The notes: a model not told the origin generated them from the letters alone. 48,604 nt of DNA from an uncultured Flavobacteriales bacterium (GCA_937872175.1 CALMPI010000026.1:1-48604); one strand, 5' to 3'. Shown: positions 15,727 to 24,118, counted from the stretch's first letter. Made by a program: numbers and translations.

Positions 15727-16389
15727 ATGAAATTCTTCATCGACACGGCCAGCCTGGCACAGATCCGGGAGGCCCATGCCCTTGGCGTGTTGGACGGTGT
15801 TACGACCAATCCGAGCCTGATGGCCAAGGAAGGCATCAGCGGTGACGACCCGGTGCTCAAGCATTACGTGGATATCTGCTCGATCGTGGACGGGGATGTC
15901 AGCGCCGAAGTGATCAGCACGGACCTACAAGGCATGGTGACCGAAGGAGTACGGCTCGCCGCGCTCCATCCGAACATCACCGTAAAGGTGCCCATGACGC
16001 GCGATGGGGTGAAGGCGATCAAGCACTTCACCGGCAAAGGCATCAAGACCAACTGCACGCTGGTGTTCAGTGCAGGCCAGGCCCTGCTCGCGGCCAAAGC
16101 AGGGGCCACGTATGTGTCACCGTTCATCGGACGGTTGGATGACGTGAGCACCGACGGCGTCCAGCTCATCGAGCAGATCCGGACGATCTACGACAACTAT
16201 GGGATGACCACCCAGGTGCTGGCGGCCAGCATCAGGCACCCGATGCACATCATCCAATGTGCCGAGGTGGGGGCCGATGTGGCCACTTGTCCGCTAAGCG
16301 CGATCCTGGCACTGTTCGACCACCCCCTGACAACGATCGGACTGGAAAAGTTCCTCGCCGACCATCGGAAAGCCCTGGAGGTGCGCTGA
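15727..16389 (+). CDS. fsa: Transaldolase / fructose-6-phosphate aldolase (small TalC/FSA type)
   Basis: The 220-residue protein is a standard-length member: [13 protein letters not shown] start, [13 protein letters not shown] (residues 23-35), the Schiff-base lysine K87 in [26 protein letters not shown], and [11 protein letters not shown]. In the pentose-phosphate pathway it transfers a three-carbon unit between sedoheptulose-7-P and glyceraldehyde-3-P; FSA members can also split fructose-6-P. This is the second enzyme of this fold in the window, but unlike the one at 153 it lacks CBS domains. It is followed after 2 nt by a TsaC-like gene. Confidence 0.93.
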   Translation: MKFFIDTASLAQIREAHALGVLDGVTTNPSLMAKEGISGDDPVLKHYVDICSIVDGDVSAEVISTDLQGMVTEGVRLAALHPNITVKVPMTRDGVKAIKHFTGKGIKTNCTLVFSAGQALLAAKAGATYVSPFIGRLDDVSTDGVQLIEQIRTIYDNYGMTTQVLAASIRHPMHIIQCAEVGADVATCPLSAILALFDHPLTTIGLEKFLADHRKALEVR

Positions 16390-16391
16390 TC

Positions 16392-17012
16392 ATGCTTCTG
16401 CAGGTCCACCACCGCGACCCGGAGCCCAGGAAGGTGCGCACCATTGCAGGGAAGCTACGCGACGGTGCTGTCGTGGTATGTCCGACGGATACGGTCTACG
16501 CGTTCGTTTGCAGCCCCGAGCACGCTGCCGCGATGGAACGTGTGGCGCGTTTGAAAGGGGTCAAGCCACAGCGCGCGGAGCTCTCCCTCCTGTGCAAAGA
16601 CCTTTCACAGGCAGCTCTGTTCGTTCGACCGATCGATACCTCCACCTTCAGGCTGCTGAAACGGGCGCTGCCCGGCCCCTTCACCTTCATCCTACCGGCA
16701 GGAGGCGAGGCACCGAAGCTGTTCCAGACGAACCGGAGGACGATCGGTCTCCGGATCCCGGACCACCCAGTGGTCCTGGCCTTGGTGGAGGAATTGGGTC
16801 ATCCGCTTGTGGCGGCTTCGGTGCATGATCCGGACCAGGTGGTGGACTACACCACCGACCCGGAGCGGATCGCGGAGCATCTGGGCGCCCAGGTGGACCT
16901 GGTGATCGATTCGGGCATGGGCGGGCTGGTGGGCAGCACAGTGATCGACCTTAGCGGAGATGCCCCCGTGGTGCTGAGGCAGGGAAAGGGGTCGGTGGAG
17001 GGCCTGCTGTGA
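16392..17012 (+). CDS. L-threonylcarbamoyladenylate synthase-type (TsaC/YrdC/Sua5) protein
   Basis: The 206-residue protein has the YrdC fold: VVVCPTDTVYAFVCSPEH near residues 30-47, ARLKGVKPQRAELSLLCKDL, ALPGPFTFILPAGG and RRTIGLRIPDHPV, then LVAASVHDPD in place of the usual SAN(L)SG. The family makes threonylcarbamoyl-AMP for t6A37 tRNA modification. The altered last motif is common in Bacteroidota copies, and it may be a paralog of the main TsaC; I leave the symbol open. It starts 2 nt after the transaldolase stop and is the last gene before a palindrome-bearing gap. Confidence 0.85.
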   Translation: MLLQVHHRDPEPRKVRTIAGKLRDGAVVVCPTDTVYAFVCSPEHAAAMERVARLKGVKPQRAELSLLCKDLSQAALFVRPIDTSTFRLLKRALPGPFTFILPAGGEAPKLFQTNRRTIGLRIPDHPVVLALVEELGHPLVAASVHDPDQVVDYTTDPERIAEHLGAQVDLVIDSGMGGLVGSTVIDLSGDAPVVLRQGKGSVEGLL

Positions 17013-17174
17013 AGAGGCATCCCGAGGACCGGACGGTGGGCGCTCTTCGGGCTCACGAGCAACGGACCCTTCGAACCTTGATACCGGTACATCCGATGGT
17101 GGAAGGGAACACCTTGATCGGGAATGATGGCCGTTAAGCAGGCTTTGTGGATCGCTTATCACACCGACGCATGG

Positions 17175-17188
17175 ATGGCCATACATAC
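17175..17188. repeat. Partial copy of the palindrome core (atggccatacatac)
   Basis: The 13-base word atggccatacata at 17175-17187 is repeated exactly at 17307-17319 inside the 30-bp palindrome, 132 bp away. Two copies of one word in an otherwise unremarkable gap suggest a binding site for the same protein, or a remnant of duplication. Confidence 0.5.
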
Positions 17189-17259
17189 TTTTATCCCGCT
17201 GGTTATCAATGGATCAAGAAGAACATCGCCGACTCCCCTCGCCAGCCGTATTCCATATT

Positions 17260-17276
17260 CTGTTGATCATCAACAG
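17260..17276. repeat. 17-bp inverted repeat ctgttgat-c-atcaacag
   Basis: Arms ctgttgat and atcaacag are exact complements with a single C between them. The same heptamer pair (tgttgat/atcaaca) recurs in reversed order around a T-rich loop at 19895-19914 upstream of the outer-membrane protein gene. It is compatible with a dimeric regulator site; function unknown. Confidence 0.5.
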
Positions 17277-17295
17277 TATAGACGAATCGCATTCT

Positions 17296-17325
17296 CTGAC
17301 ATATGTATGGCCATACATATGTCAG
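17296..17325. repeat. 30-bp perfect palindrome
   Basis: ctgacatatgtatgg (17296-17310) is followed immediately by its exact complement (17311-17325) with no spacer. A zero-loop palindrome this long is rare by chance and cannot be a normal RNA terminator. It ends 11 bp before the stop of nnr. Candidate roles are an operator for a dimeric regulator, a recombinase or chromosome-dimer site, or a replication-fork barrier. Confidence 0.8.
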
Positions 17326-17336
17326 CATGGAGGCGA

Positions 17337-18869
17337 TCACTTCTCATTCTGCCAACACCCTCCTTCCCTCACCCGCTGAAATGCACGAGGAACAGCCCGG
17401 ATCACGTCCATCGTTGTCATGCCATCCTGACCCAGTTCCGCAGCGGCCAGATCCCCGGCCAGCCCATGCACCCACACGCCAACCACCGCAGCATCCTCCG
17501 CCCGCAACCCTTGGGCCAACGATCCTGTGATGAGACCGGTAAGAGCATCGCCGGATCCGCCTTTGGCCAGTCCGGCATTCCCGGTAGCGTTGAACAGCAC
17601 CCGCCCGTCGGCCAGGCAAATGGCGGTGTTCGCCCCTTTCACCACCACGACCACGCGCCGCAGCTGCGCGAAGGCTGACGCCTTCTGGATCCGCTCGCGG
17701 CTGTCGATCGAAGCACCGAACAGCCTGTCCGCTTCGCCCGGATGAGGAGTGAGCACCGAGCCGGCCCGCACGGATCCGAGCATACCAGGTGTGGCCGCCA
17801 GGATGTTCAACGCATCCGCGTCGAACACGATCGGCCCCTTGAAGGTGCGCATCAGCTCATCCAGAACGTGGACGGTGGCCTCGCTCTGGCCGATCCCAGG
17901 GCCTATTCCCACCGCGGACCATCGCCCCTCGGGGATGCGGGAGCTCAGGAACGGCATCGGGCCATCTTCGACGACCATCGCCTCGGGTACGGCGCTGTGG
18001 ATCGCCTGGGCTCCACCCGAAGGGACGTAGGCCGTGACCAGACCGGCACCGCTGCGGGTTGCAGCGGCAACAGCCATCACCGCAGCCCCCAAATGCCCCT
18101 GACCACCAGCCGCGATCAGCGCGTGTCCGAAGGAACCCTTGTGGGCATTCCGGTGCCTGTTGGCCAGCCGCCTGCTTACATCACCGGGTTCGACGAGGTG
18201 GTGCCGGCTATCGCACGAGGCGATGGCCTCCTTGTCCAGACCGATGTCCGCGATCTGCCATACACCACAGGAGCTGGAGTGCTCGGGCAGGAGCATGAAG
18301 GGCTTGGGCACTTGGAATGTGCAGGTCCACTCGGCCTGCACGATCGCGGACCGATCATCAGGACCACCATCCGCCCACGCGCCCGAAGGCAGATCAACGG
18401 AGAAGACACGAGCCTTTCGTGCGTTCAAGTCCTTGACCAGCTGCAGGAAGTGACCCTCGAGCGGCCTGTCGAGCCCGGTCCCGAACAAGGCGTCGATCAC
18501 CACTTCACCCGCCGCGACGGGGGGGATCGATCGGTGCGGGCCGATCAACACGTTGATCGGGAGTTCCTTCGATCGCCTGAGATTGATCGCATTGTCCGCT
18601 GAGGACGCATTGGGATCGTAGGGGCACAGCACACGTACGGGCCACTTGCGACCGGCCAGCAGCCTGGCGATCGCCAGTCCATCACCCCCATTGTTCCCCG
18701 GACCGCAGACCACCAGGACCGGGCGCGGAGAATGACCGTGGGCCAGCAGGAACGCCGTGGTGAACGCCTTCGCCGCGCGCTCCATCAGGTCGAGGCTAGC
18801 GACCGGCTCCCGTTCGATCGTCAACCGATCGATGGAGCGGACCTGCTCGGCGGAGAGAACAGGCAGCAT
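17337..18869 (-). CDS. nnr: Bifunctional NAD(P)H-hydrate epimerase / ADP-dependent NAD(P)H-hydrate dehydratase
   Basis: The 510-residue protein repairs hydrated NADH and NADPH. The N-terminal epimerase (YjeF_N) spans residues 1-210 with VVCGPGNNGGDGLAIARLL and DALFGTGLDRPL; the C-terminal dehydratase (carbohydrate-kinase fold) spans about 225-500 with GIGPGIGQSE, VLTPHPGEADRLFG and NATGNAGLAKGGSGDALTG, the GxGD motif that binds ADP. Full length. The ATG at 18869 lies 4 nt after a TACCTTGC box. It ends next to the 17.3-kb palindrome. Confidence 0.95.
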   Translation of the reverse strand: MLPVLSAEQVRSIDRLTIEREPVASLDLMERAAKAFTTAFLLAHGHSPRPVLVVCGPGNNGGDGLAIARLLAGRKWPVRVLCPYDPNASSADNAINLRRSKELPINVLIGPHRSIPPVAAGEVVIDALFGTGLDRPLEGHFLQLVKDLNARKARVFSVDLPSGAWADGGPDDRSAIVQAEWTCTFQVPKPFMLLPEHSSSCGVWQIADIGLDKEAIASCDSRHHLVEPGDVSRRLANRHRNAHKGSFGHALIAAGGQGHLGAAVMAVAAATRSGAGLVTAYVPSGGAQAIHSAVPEAMVVEDGPMPFLSSRIPEGRWSAVGIGPGIGQSEATVHVLDELMRTFKGPIVFDADALNILAATPGMLGSVRAGSVLTPHPGEADRLFGASIDSRERIQKASAFAQLRRVVVVVKGANTAICLADGRVLFNATGNAGLAKGGSGDALTGLITGSLAQGLRAEDAAVVGVWVHGLAGDLAAAELGQDGMTTMDVIRAVPRAFQRVREGGCWQNEK

Positions 18870-18873
18870 GGCA

Positions 18874-18881
18874 GCAAGGTA
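18874..18881 (-). promoter_or_regulatory. -7 box TACCTTGC before nnr
   Basis: On the minus strand TACCTTGC sits 4 nt before the nnr ATG at 18869 and matches TAnnTTnn, with the last base C instead of G. Confidence 0.45.
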
Positions 18882-18892
18882 TCTGAAATGAA

Positions 18893-18920
18893 GAAGCCCC
18901 TGCCTTCCGGCAGGGGCTTC
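18893..18920 (-). terminator. Intrinsic-type hairpin after the outer-membrane protein gene
   Basis: gaagcccctgcc and ggcaggggcttc form a perfect 12-bp stem with a TTCC loop. It lies 21 bp beyond the stop at 18942 and, on the minus strand, is followed by a weak T-rich run (ttcattt). It separates the OMP gene from nnr. Confidence 0.85.
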
Positions 18921-18941
18921 CTGTTCCGCAGGATGGACTCC

Positions 18942-19790
18942 TTATTGGAAGTAGAAGTTCATGTTGATGGACACACCGTTGTTGTTGGTGTCCACACCGA
19001 AGTCATTGACCTTGGTGCCGCCCTCGATCTCGCCAGGACCGTTGTCGCCAGCGGCGCGATCCCAGCTCGTGGTGTTGAAGCCCTTGCTGGCGAGCATCAG
19101 GCCCCAGCCGTACTCAGCACCGAGGGAAACTTTCGGAGCAACGAACCATTCCACGCCCACGAAGGCGTTCAGGCCCACCATCAGGGCACCGCCCATCTTC
19201 TCTTCGGTGATGCGCGAACCCGTGTTCTCCAGGCTGTTGCCATACTCGAAGCTCTTCTTCTGTCCGGCGATGCCGAAGTTCAGATCGGCGCCGTACACAC
19301 CGACCACGCGGGTGCTACCAACACGCTTCTCGAGACCCACACCGATCTGGATCGTATTGCCGCCCCACTTGGTGGAGTTCTCCACCGTGGCGTTCGGGTC
19401 GGTCGAACCCGCATCAGGGACGAGGGTCGTCTCCTTGTGGCTGTAGAAGCCCAGGCGCAGGCGGCCACGGAACGCAGTGTTGGCGTTCTTCAGCTTCTTC
19501 ACACCGATCACGGCGCGGGTCACGCTACCGAACGCGCCTTCGTCACCACCACCGGCCCAGTTGTACGGATCCCACGTGCTGGCGGAGATCCAGCTCGGCA
19601 CGGCGTTGCCCGTGGTTCCGTTGAACAGGTTGCCAGCATAGCCGATGAACGGGGTGGCGTCGATGGTCAGGCCCCAATCACCATCCTGGGACAGCCAATT
19701 CTCACCGCGGTTGCTGGTGATCTCACCCGTTTGGGCGGTCACTGCCGTAGCGGCGGAGATCGCTGCAGCGAACAGTACAGTCTTTCTCAT
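18942..19790 (-). CDS. Predicted outer-membrane beta-barrel protein
   Basis: The 282-residue protein has a clean signal peptide (MRKTVLFAAAISAATAVTAQ) followed by alternating beta-strand patterns (e.g. GNTIQIGVGLEKRV, VVGVYGADLNFGIAG, KVSLGAEYGWGLML) and ends in an aromatic residue pair (NMNFYFQ), as in outer-membrane barrels. The loops are rich in Asn/Gly/Ser/Thr. The family resembles the OmpA/PorT-like barrels of Bacteroidota, but no named domain is certain. A single-gene unit: a -7 box about 57 nt upstream and a strong terminator downstream suggest high expression. Confidence 0.8.
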   Translation of the reverse strand: MRKTVLFAAAISAATAVTAQTGEITSNRGENWLSQDGDWGLTIDATPFIGYAGNLFNGTTGNAVPSWISASTWDPYNWAGGGDEGAFGSVTRAVIGVKKLKNANTAFRGRLRLGFYSHKETTLVPDAGSTDPNATVENSTKWGGNTIQIGVGLEKRVGSTRVVGVYGADLNFGIAGQKKSFEYGNSLENTGSRITEEKMGGALMVGLNAFVGVEWFVAPKVSLGAEYGWGLMLASKGFNTTSWDRAAGDNGPGEIEGGTKVNDFGVDTNNNGVSINMNFYFQ

Positions 19791-19846
19791 GACGAACGTT
19801 TTGGTTTTACGTGTGCTTCTCGTTGATACTCACGGTCCTTCCCGGT

Positions 19847-19854
19847 CAAAGGTA
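19847..19854 (-). promoter_or_regulatory. -7 box TACCTTTG before the outer-membrane protein gene
   Basis: On the minus strand an exact TAnnTTTG match lies 56 nt before the ATG at 19790, so this gene, unlike most here, would have a real 5' leader. A TTTG at 19869-19872 is 14 nt upstream, shorter than the usual spacing to the -33 element. Confidence 0.55.
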
Positions 19855-19894
19855 GGTCCGAGGCGCGGCAAAGCTATTAACAATCGAGGTGGAT

Positions 19895-19914
19895 ATCAAC
19901 AGTTTTTTGTTGAT
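19895..19914. repeat. Inverted repeat atcaaca-gttttt-tgttgat upstream of the OMP gene
   Basis: Seven-base arms flank a T-rich loop, and ggat/tgatcc flanks extend the symmetry. It lies in the 245-bp gap between the OMP gene and pcm. It shares the tgttgat/atcaaca heptamers with the inverted repeat at 17260-17276. On the plus strand the T-run is inside the loop, so it is not a standard terminator; on either strand it may be an operator or the end of the pcm transcript. Confidence 0.4.
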
Positions 19915-20035
19915 CCATCGATCCGTTCATCGCCTTGGTCAGCCTCATCACGCGTTCGACCGGAGAATTCGGGTGCGAAGATAGCCCCGGTTCTGACACT
20001 ACCAAGTTCAGGCCAGAAGAAGTGTAGTTCGTCGA

Positions 20036-20689
20036 CTACCGACGATCGGCGAGCATCGGTACGAAGCGGAAGTCGCCATGCTCCTGGCGGTCGATCGAAC
20101 CGTCGTCCATCCGTCGGATGCGGATCATGCGTTGCACCGGCCCCTCCCCCACGGGAATGACGAGCACCCCTCCTGCGCGCAGCTGGTCCACCAATGGATC
20201 GGGCACGTAAGGCGCACCACAGGTCACCAGGATCCGATCATACGGCGCATAGGCCGGCAACCCCTGGAACCCATCCCCATGATACAGGGCGGCCTTGTAG
20301 CCCAAGGACTCCAGGCGCGTGCGGGTCGTGAGGTACAGTGGCCGGTGCCGCTCCACGCTCCACACCTTCGCACCCATGGCCGTCAGCACGGCGGTCTGGT
20401 ATCCGCTCCCCGTGCCCACCTCCAGCACGCGATCCCCGCGACGCACCTCCAGCAACTGGGTCTGGAACGCCACGGTGTACGGCTGCGAAATGGTCTGGCC
20501 ACACCCGATCGGGAACGGTTTGTCCTCGTAGGCATGAAGCCGAAGGGCACTGTCCTCGAAGAACAAATGCCGCGGCACCTGTCCGATCGCGTCGAGAACG
20601 GCCACGGCGCTGATGCCCTTGGTCCGAAGTTCCTGTACCAACTTCCGCCGGGCCCCTTGGGACCGGTAATCATCACCCCGCAAGGTCAT
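20036..20689 (-). CDS. pcm: Protein-L-isoaspartate O-methyltransferase
   Basis: The 217-residue enzyme methylates abnormal L-isoaspartyl residues with S-adenosylmethionine so that they can return to aspartate. Visible motifs: GISAVAVLDAIGQVPRHLFF, the substrate loop CGQTISQPYTVAFQTQLL, the SAM-binding VLEVGTGSGYQTAVLT (post-I follows as VWSVERH), and ILVTCGAPYVPDPLVDQL. The start at 20689 (MTLRGDDYRS) is 5 nt after a -7 box; a longer open frame runs to 20812 but overlaps the divergent promoter. It diverges from the oxidoreductase gene. Confidence 0.95.
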   Translation of the reverse strand: MTLRGDDYRSQGARRKLVQELRTKGISAVAVLDAIGQVPRHLFFEDSALRLHAYEDKPFPIGCGQTISQPYTVAFQTQLLEVRRGDRVLEVGTGSGYQTAVLTAMGAKVWSVERHRPLYLTTRTRLESLGYKAALYHGDGFQGLPAYAPYDRILVTCGAPYVPDPLVDQLRAGGVLVIPVGEGPVQRMIRIRRMDDGSIDRQEHGDFRFVPMLADRR

Positions 20690-20694
20690 CGTTG

Positions 20695-20702
20695 CAAAAG
20701 TA
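20695..20702 (-). promoter_or_regulatory. -7 box TACTTTTG before pcm
   Basis: Exact TAnnTTTG on the minus strand, 5 nt before the ATG at 20689. It faces the plus-strand box at 20729-20736 in a 67-bp divergent gap. Confidence 0.65.
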
Positions 20703-20728
20703 GGAGCCCCCTCCACGGGGCCGGGGCC

Positions 20729-20736
20729 TATTTTCG
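20729..20736 (+). promoter_or_regulatory. -7 box TATTTTCG before the Gfo/Idh/MocA gene
   Basis: TATTTTCG matches TAnnTTnG and lies 20 nt before the ATG at 20757. It would drive the oxidoreductase-lipoprotein-sugar transferase run. Confidence 0.6.
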
Positions 20737-20756
20737 CGCCGCTTTCAACAGGCAGC

Positions 20757-21794
20757 ATGTCGGAAAACCGTTCGCGCATCGGGATCCTTGGGGCCGGCCA
20801 TTTGGGGCGCATCCACCTTCAACAGGCCCTGACGGTGGAGGGCCTTGAGGTGGTGGGCTTCCACGACCCTGACCCGGTGAAGTGCGCAGCGGTGCATGCG
20901 GAGTTCGGTATCTCCGCCCTGGGCTCGGTGGACGCCGTCATCGAGGCCGCCCAACTGGTGGACGTCGTGACCCCGACGCTGAGCCATCATGCCTGCGCCA
21001 TGCAAGCCTTGGCCCGAGGACGCCATGTGTTCATCGAGAAGCCCCTGGCCAACACGGTGGAGGAGGGCCGTGAGCTGGTGCGGATGGCCGAGGCGACAGG
21101 CCTCTGCGTCCAGGTGGGGCATGTCGAGCGGTTCAATCCGGCGTTCCAGGCCGCGGTGCCCAGTTTGAAGGAGCCCCTCTTCATCGAGGGTCACAGGCTG
21201 GCGCAGTTCAATCCCCGCGGTACGGATGTGCCGGTGATCCTCGATCTGATGGTGCACGACCTGGACCTTGTGCTGAGCACTGTGCGTTCCACGGTGACGG
21301 CCGTGCACGCGAGCGGAGTGGCCGTGGTGAGCGACTCACCCGACATCGCGAACGCGCGGATCGAGTTCGCCAATGGTTGTGTGGCCAACCTCACGGCCAG
21401 CCGGATCAGCTTGAAGAACATGCGGAAGATGCGCTTCTTCCAGCGGGACGCGTACATCTCCGTGGACATGCTCGCCAAGGAGACGGAGATCGTGCGCATG
21501 GAGCCCGTAACGGGGGAACCCGATCCCTTCGCGATCACGCTCGACCTCGGGGGCGACAAGGGCAGGCGGGCGATCCAGTTCGAGAAGCCCGAGGTGCCAT
21601 CGATCAACGCCATCCGCGAGGAGTTGAGGTCGTTCGCCAATGCGGTCCGCTCCGGCACCACCCCGGCGGTCACCATCCACGATGGTCTCAACGCGCTGGA
21701 ACTGGCGCACCGCATCCTGGAGCGCATGCAGGAGAACCTCCGGCGGGTGGAACCGTCCGGCCACATACCAGGCCCCCCCGCGCCCACGTTATGA
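20757..21794 (+). CDS. Gfo/Idh/MocA-family NAD(P)-dependent oxidoreductase
   Basis: The 345-residue protein begins with a Rossmann motif IGILGAGHLGRIHLQQA and has the conserved FIEKPLANTVEEGRELV (lysine of the EKP motif) and a C-terminal alpha/beta domain. Members oxidise or reduce sugars and related polyols. Its stop overlaps the ATG of the next gene (ATGA at 21791-21794), and a polyprenyl sugar-phosphate transferase follows, so I infer a role in producing a nucleotide sugar or in envelope glycan work; the substrate is not readable. Confidence 0.9.
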   Translation: MSENRSRIGILGAGHLGRIHLQQALTVEGLEVVGFHDPDPVKCAAVHAEFGISALGSVDAVIEAAQLVDVVTPTLSHHACAMQALARGRHVFIEKPLANTVEEGRELVRMAEATGLCVQVGHVERFNPAFQAAVPSLKEPLFIEGHRLAQFNPRGTDVPVILDLMVHDLDLVLSTVRSTVTAVHASGVAVVSDSPDIANARIEFANGCVANLTASRISLKNMRKMRFFQRDAYISVDMLAKETEIVRMEPVTGEPDPFAITLDLGGDKGRRAIQFEKPEVPSINAIREELRSFANAVRSGTTPAVTIHDGLNALELAHRILERMQENLRRVEPSGHIPGPPAPTL

Positions 21795-22663
21795 TCCATC
21801 GGCCCATGCGTTCCACCACCCTCCTCGGATCCATCGCTCTGGCGGTGCTGGGTTCCTGCACCAAGGGCGACAAGGAGGCTTCCTACCTCCAGTTGGGCAC
21901 TGTCTCGGTGGTCACCGATCCGCTGACCGAGGGCAGCGGATCGAACCGCATCACCGACCTCTGGGTGTTCGTGGATGACAAAGCCCTTGGGGTGTGGGAG
22001 TCCGGTTCCCGGTTGCCGGTCTTGCGCGAAGGCCCGGTCGTCATCAAGCTGATCGCGGGGATCCCAAGGAACGGCATCCGGGACGATCGCATCCAATATC
22101 CGTTCTATGACACTTGGTCGGGCGCGGTGGACCTGATGAAAGGCGCCACGGTGAGGATCGACCCGGCGTTCACCTATTTCCCGGGCAACGTGTACTGGAT
22201 CGAGGGCTTCGAGGACCCCGGGTTCAAGTTCACGCGGAGCGCGGACAGCGACACCACGATGGTCCTGGTCAATGACCAGGCCCTGGTGCTCACGGGGAAC
22301 GGTGCGGGCCTCATCCATGTGGACCCTGCCAGGCCCTATGTCCGCATGGTGAGCAGCGATGCGTTCACCCCGAACGGCGCGGTGTTCCTGGAGATCGACC
22401 GGCGCAGTGACCATCGGTTCCTGATCGGAGGCCTGATGGACCCCAGCGGAGGAGGTAGCCCCATCGACCTGCCCTACCTCTATGTGGCACCCACCCTGCG
22501 GGATGATGGAGGCATGCCCTGGTCCAAGATCCATGTGGACCTGAGCAGCCTGTTCAACGCACCGGGGATCACCAACAGGCGCTTCTACATTGAAGTGCAA
22601 CTCGTGGATGGCGCCACGAGCGGGACCATCTACCTGGACGATATCAAGGTCGTGCACCGCTGA
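21791..22663 (+). CDS. Predicted lipoprotein of unknown function
   Basis: The 290-residue protein has a signal with lipobox ALAVLGSC and lipid cysteine C23, then TKGDKEASYLQ. The mature part is a beta-rich, immunoglobulin-like region with short repeats (FVDDKALGVWESGSRLPVLR, VRIDPAFTYFPGN) reminiscent of adhesion or carbohydrate-binding beta-sandwiches, and ends IYLDDIKVVHR, as in many jelly-roll domains. No named family is certain. It overlaps the oxidoreductase by 4 bp and lies 8 nt before the sugar transferase. Confidence 0.8.
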   Translation: MIHRPMRSTTLLGSIALAVLGSCTKGDKEASYLQLGTVSVVTDPLTEGSGSNRITDLWVFVDDKALGVWESGSRLPVLREGPVVIKLIAGIPRNGIRDDRIQYPFYDTWSGAVDLMKGATVRIDPAFTYFPGNVYWIEGFEDPGFKFTRSADSDTTMVLVNDQALVLTGNGAGLIHVDPARPYVRMVSSDAFTPNGAVFLEIDRRSDHRFLIGGLMDPSGGGSPIDLPYLYVAPTLRDDGGMPWSKIHVDLSSLFNAPGITNRRFYIEVQLVDGATSGTIYLDDIKVVHR

Positions 22664-22671
22664 CCTGAAGC

Positions 22672-24087
22672 ATGGACCGACGCGCCCAGGTCATCCGCTA
22701 CGTGCTTTCCGACGTCCTCTCGGCCGCCACGGCCTGGACCCTGTTCTACCTGTATCGGAAGACCGTTCTGGAACCCCTGACCTTCGGCCATCCGGTCCCG
22801 GTGGAACTGGACCGCAACTACCTGACCGGGCTGGTGGTCATCCCGCTGTTCTGGCTGGGCCTGTACACCATGATCGGCGGCTACACGGACATCTTCCGGC
22901 GGTTCCGCACGAAGGAGCTTGGGCAGACCCTGCTGATCAGCGTGCTCGGCGTGGTGGTGATCTTCTTCGCCCTGCTGCTGGATGATGAGGTGCCTGACGG
23001 CACCTACCTCTCCCGCTCCTTCGTGGTGCTCTTCGGCCTCCATTTCGGGCTCACGTTCCTGCCCCGGTTCCTGCTCACCAGCCGCACGGTGCGCATGGTG
23101 CATGAACGGCGCATCGGTTTCAACACCGTACTGGTGGGTGGGAACGAACGGGCGGTGTCCATCCACCAGGAGATCGAAGGCATGCGCAAGAGCCCGGGCA
23201 ACCGGTTCGTGGGATTCGTGAGCGTGAACGGCGGTGATCAACAGCTGGGCACCACGGGCCTGCCGCGCCTCGGCAAGTGGACGGACCTGCGCCGCGTGAT
23301 CGCCGAGAACCAGGTGGAGGAGGCGATCATCGCCGTGGAGAGCAGTGAGCACGAGCACATCAGCCGGATCATCAACGAACTGGAGGGCACCAACGTGCGG
23401 ATCAAGATCATCCCCGACATGTACGACATCATGGCCGGGAGCGTGAAGATGACCAGCATCTTCGGTGCGCCGCTGATCGAGGTGAACCCCCAGATCATGC
23501 CGGCGTGGCAGTTCGCCCTGAAGCGGTTGGTCGACATCGTGTTCAGCGGTCTCGCACTGCTGCTGCTCTCTCCGGTGCTCCTGGTCATCGCCGTGCTCGT
23601 TCGCTCCTCCGGTGCAGGCCCCATCTTCTTCCGCCAGGAACGCATCGGCCGGTTCGGCAAACCCTTCCGCATCATCAAGTTCCGCAGCATGGTGGCCGAT
23701 GCCGAGCAGGCCGGACCGCAGCTCAGCAGCTCCACCGACCCGCGTATCACCCCCATCGGGCGGTTCCTGCGTCGCACCCGGCTGGACGAACTGCCGCAGT
23801 TCTGGAACGTCCTGAAGGGTGACATGAGCCTGGTGGGGCCGCGTCCCGAGCGCCAGTTCTTCATCGACCGCATCATGGAGGTGGCCCCCCACTACCGCCA
23901 TCTGCACAAGGTCCGCCCGGGCATCACGAGCTGGGGCCAGGTGAAGTTCGGCTATGCCGAGAACGTGGATCAGATGGTGCGCCGCCTCAAGTACGACATC
24001 CTTTACATCGAGAACATGAGCCTGGCGGTGGACCTCAAGATCCTCGCCTACACGGTCATCATCATGCTCAAGGGCGACGGCAAGTGA
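22672..24087 (+). CDS. Polyprenyl glycosylphosphotransferase (WcaJ/WbaP-type sugar transferase)
   Basis: The 471-residue protein starts with four hydrophobic segments (about residues 8-125), then a cytoplasmic CoA-binding-like region (TVLVGGNERAVSIHQEI), a further membrane re-entry (RLVDIVFSGLALLLLSPVLL) and the catalytic bacterial sugar-transferase domain with FFRQERIGRFGKPFRIIKFR, RTRLDELPQFWNVLKGDMS and LVGPRPER. It transfers a sugar 1-phosphate from a UDP-sugar to undecaprenyl phosphate, the first step of exopolysaccharide or O-antigen repeat building. It closes the oxidoreductase-lipoprotein-transferase operon. Confidence 0.93.
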   Translation: MDRRAQVIRYVLSDVLSAATAWTLFYLYRKTVLEPLTFGHPVPVELDRNYLTGLVVIPLFWLGLYTMIGGYTDIFRRFRTKELGQTLLISVLGVVVIFFALLLDDEVPDGTYLSRSFVVLFGLHFGLTFLPRFLLTSRTVRMVHERRIGFNTVLVGGNERAVSIHQEIEGMRKSPGNRFVGFVSVNGGDQQLGTTGLPRLGKWTDLRRVIAENQVEEAIIAVESSEHEHISRIINELEGTNVRIKIIPDMYDIMAGSVKMTSIFGAPLIEVNPQIMPAWQFALKRLVDIVFSGLALLLLSPVLLVIAVLVRSSGAGPIFFRQERIGRFGKPFRIIKFRSMVADAEQAGPQLSSSTDPRITPIGRFLRRTRLDELPQFWNVLKGDMSLVGPRPERQFFIDRIMEVAPHYRHLHKVRPGITSWGQVKFGYAENVDQMVRRLKYDILYIENMSLAVDLKILAYTVIIMLKGDGK

Positions 24088-24118
24088 CCGGTGTGCACGC
24101 TGCTGCGGCCCGACCCCC

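Larger units (their letters stand above)
17013..17336. other. 324-bp convergent intergenic region, AT-richer, with several inverted repeats
   Basis: It lies between the stops of tsaC-like (+) and nnr (-), so no promoter is needed here, yet it is visibly lower in GC than its flanks. It holds a 30-bp perfect palindrome, a 17-bp inverted repeat and a partial second copy of the palindrome core (listed separately). A frame is open across it on the plus strand but continues antisense into nnr and has no recognisable start. A DnaA-box-like word (tgtggat, 17151-17157) is present but does not establish an origin. No gene is supported. Confidence 0.6.

Noticed and set aside
17145..17170. DnaA-box-like words suggesting an origin
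   Set aside because: Only one imperfect match to TTATCCACA, no dnaA, dnaN or gidA nearby, and no cluster of boxes.
17124..17678. 184-residue plus-strand frame across the palindrome
   Set aside because: It is antisense to nnr for most of its length, with no recognisable domain or promoter.
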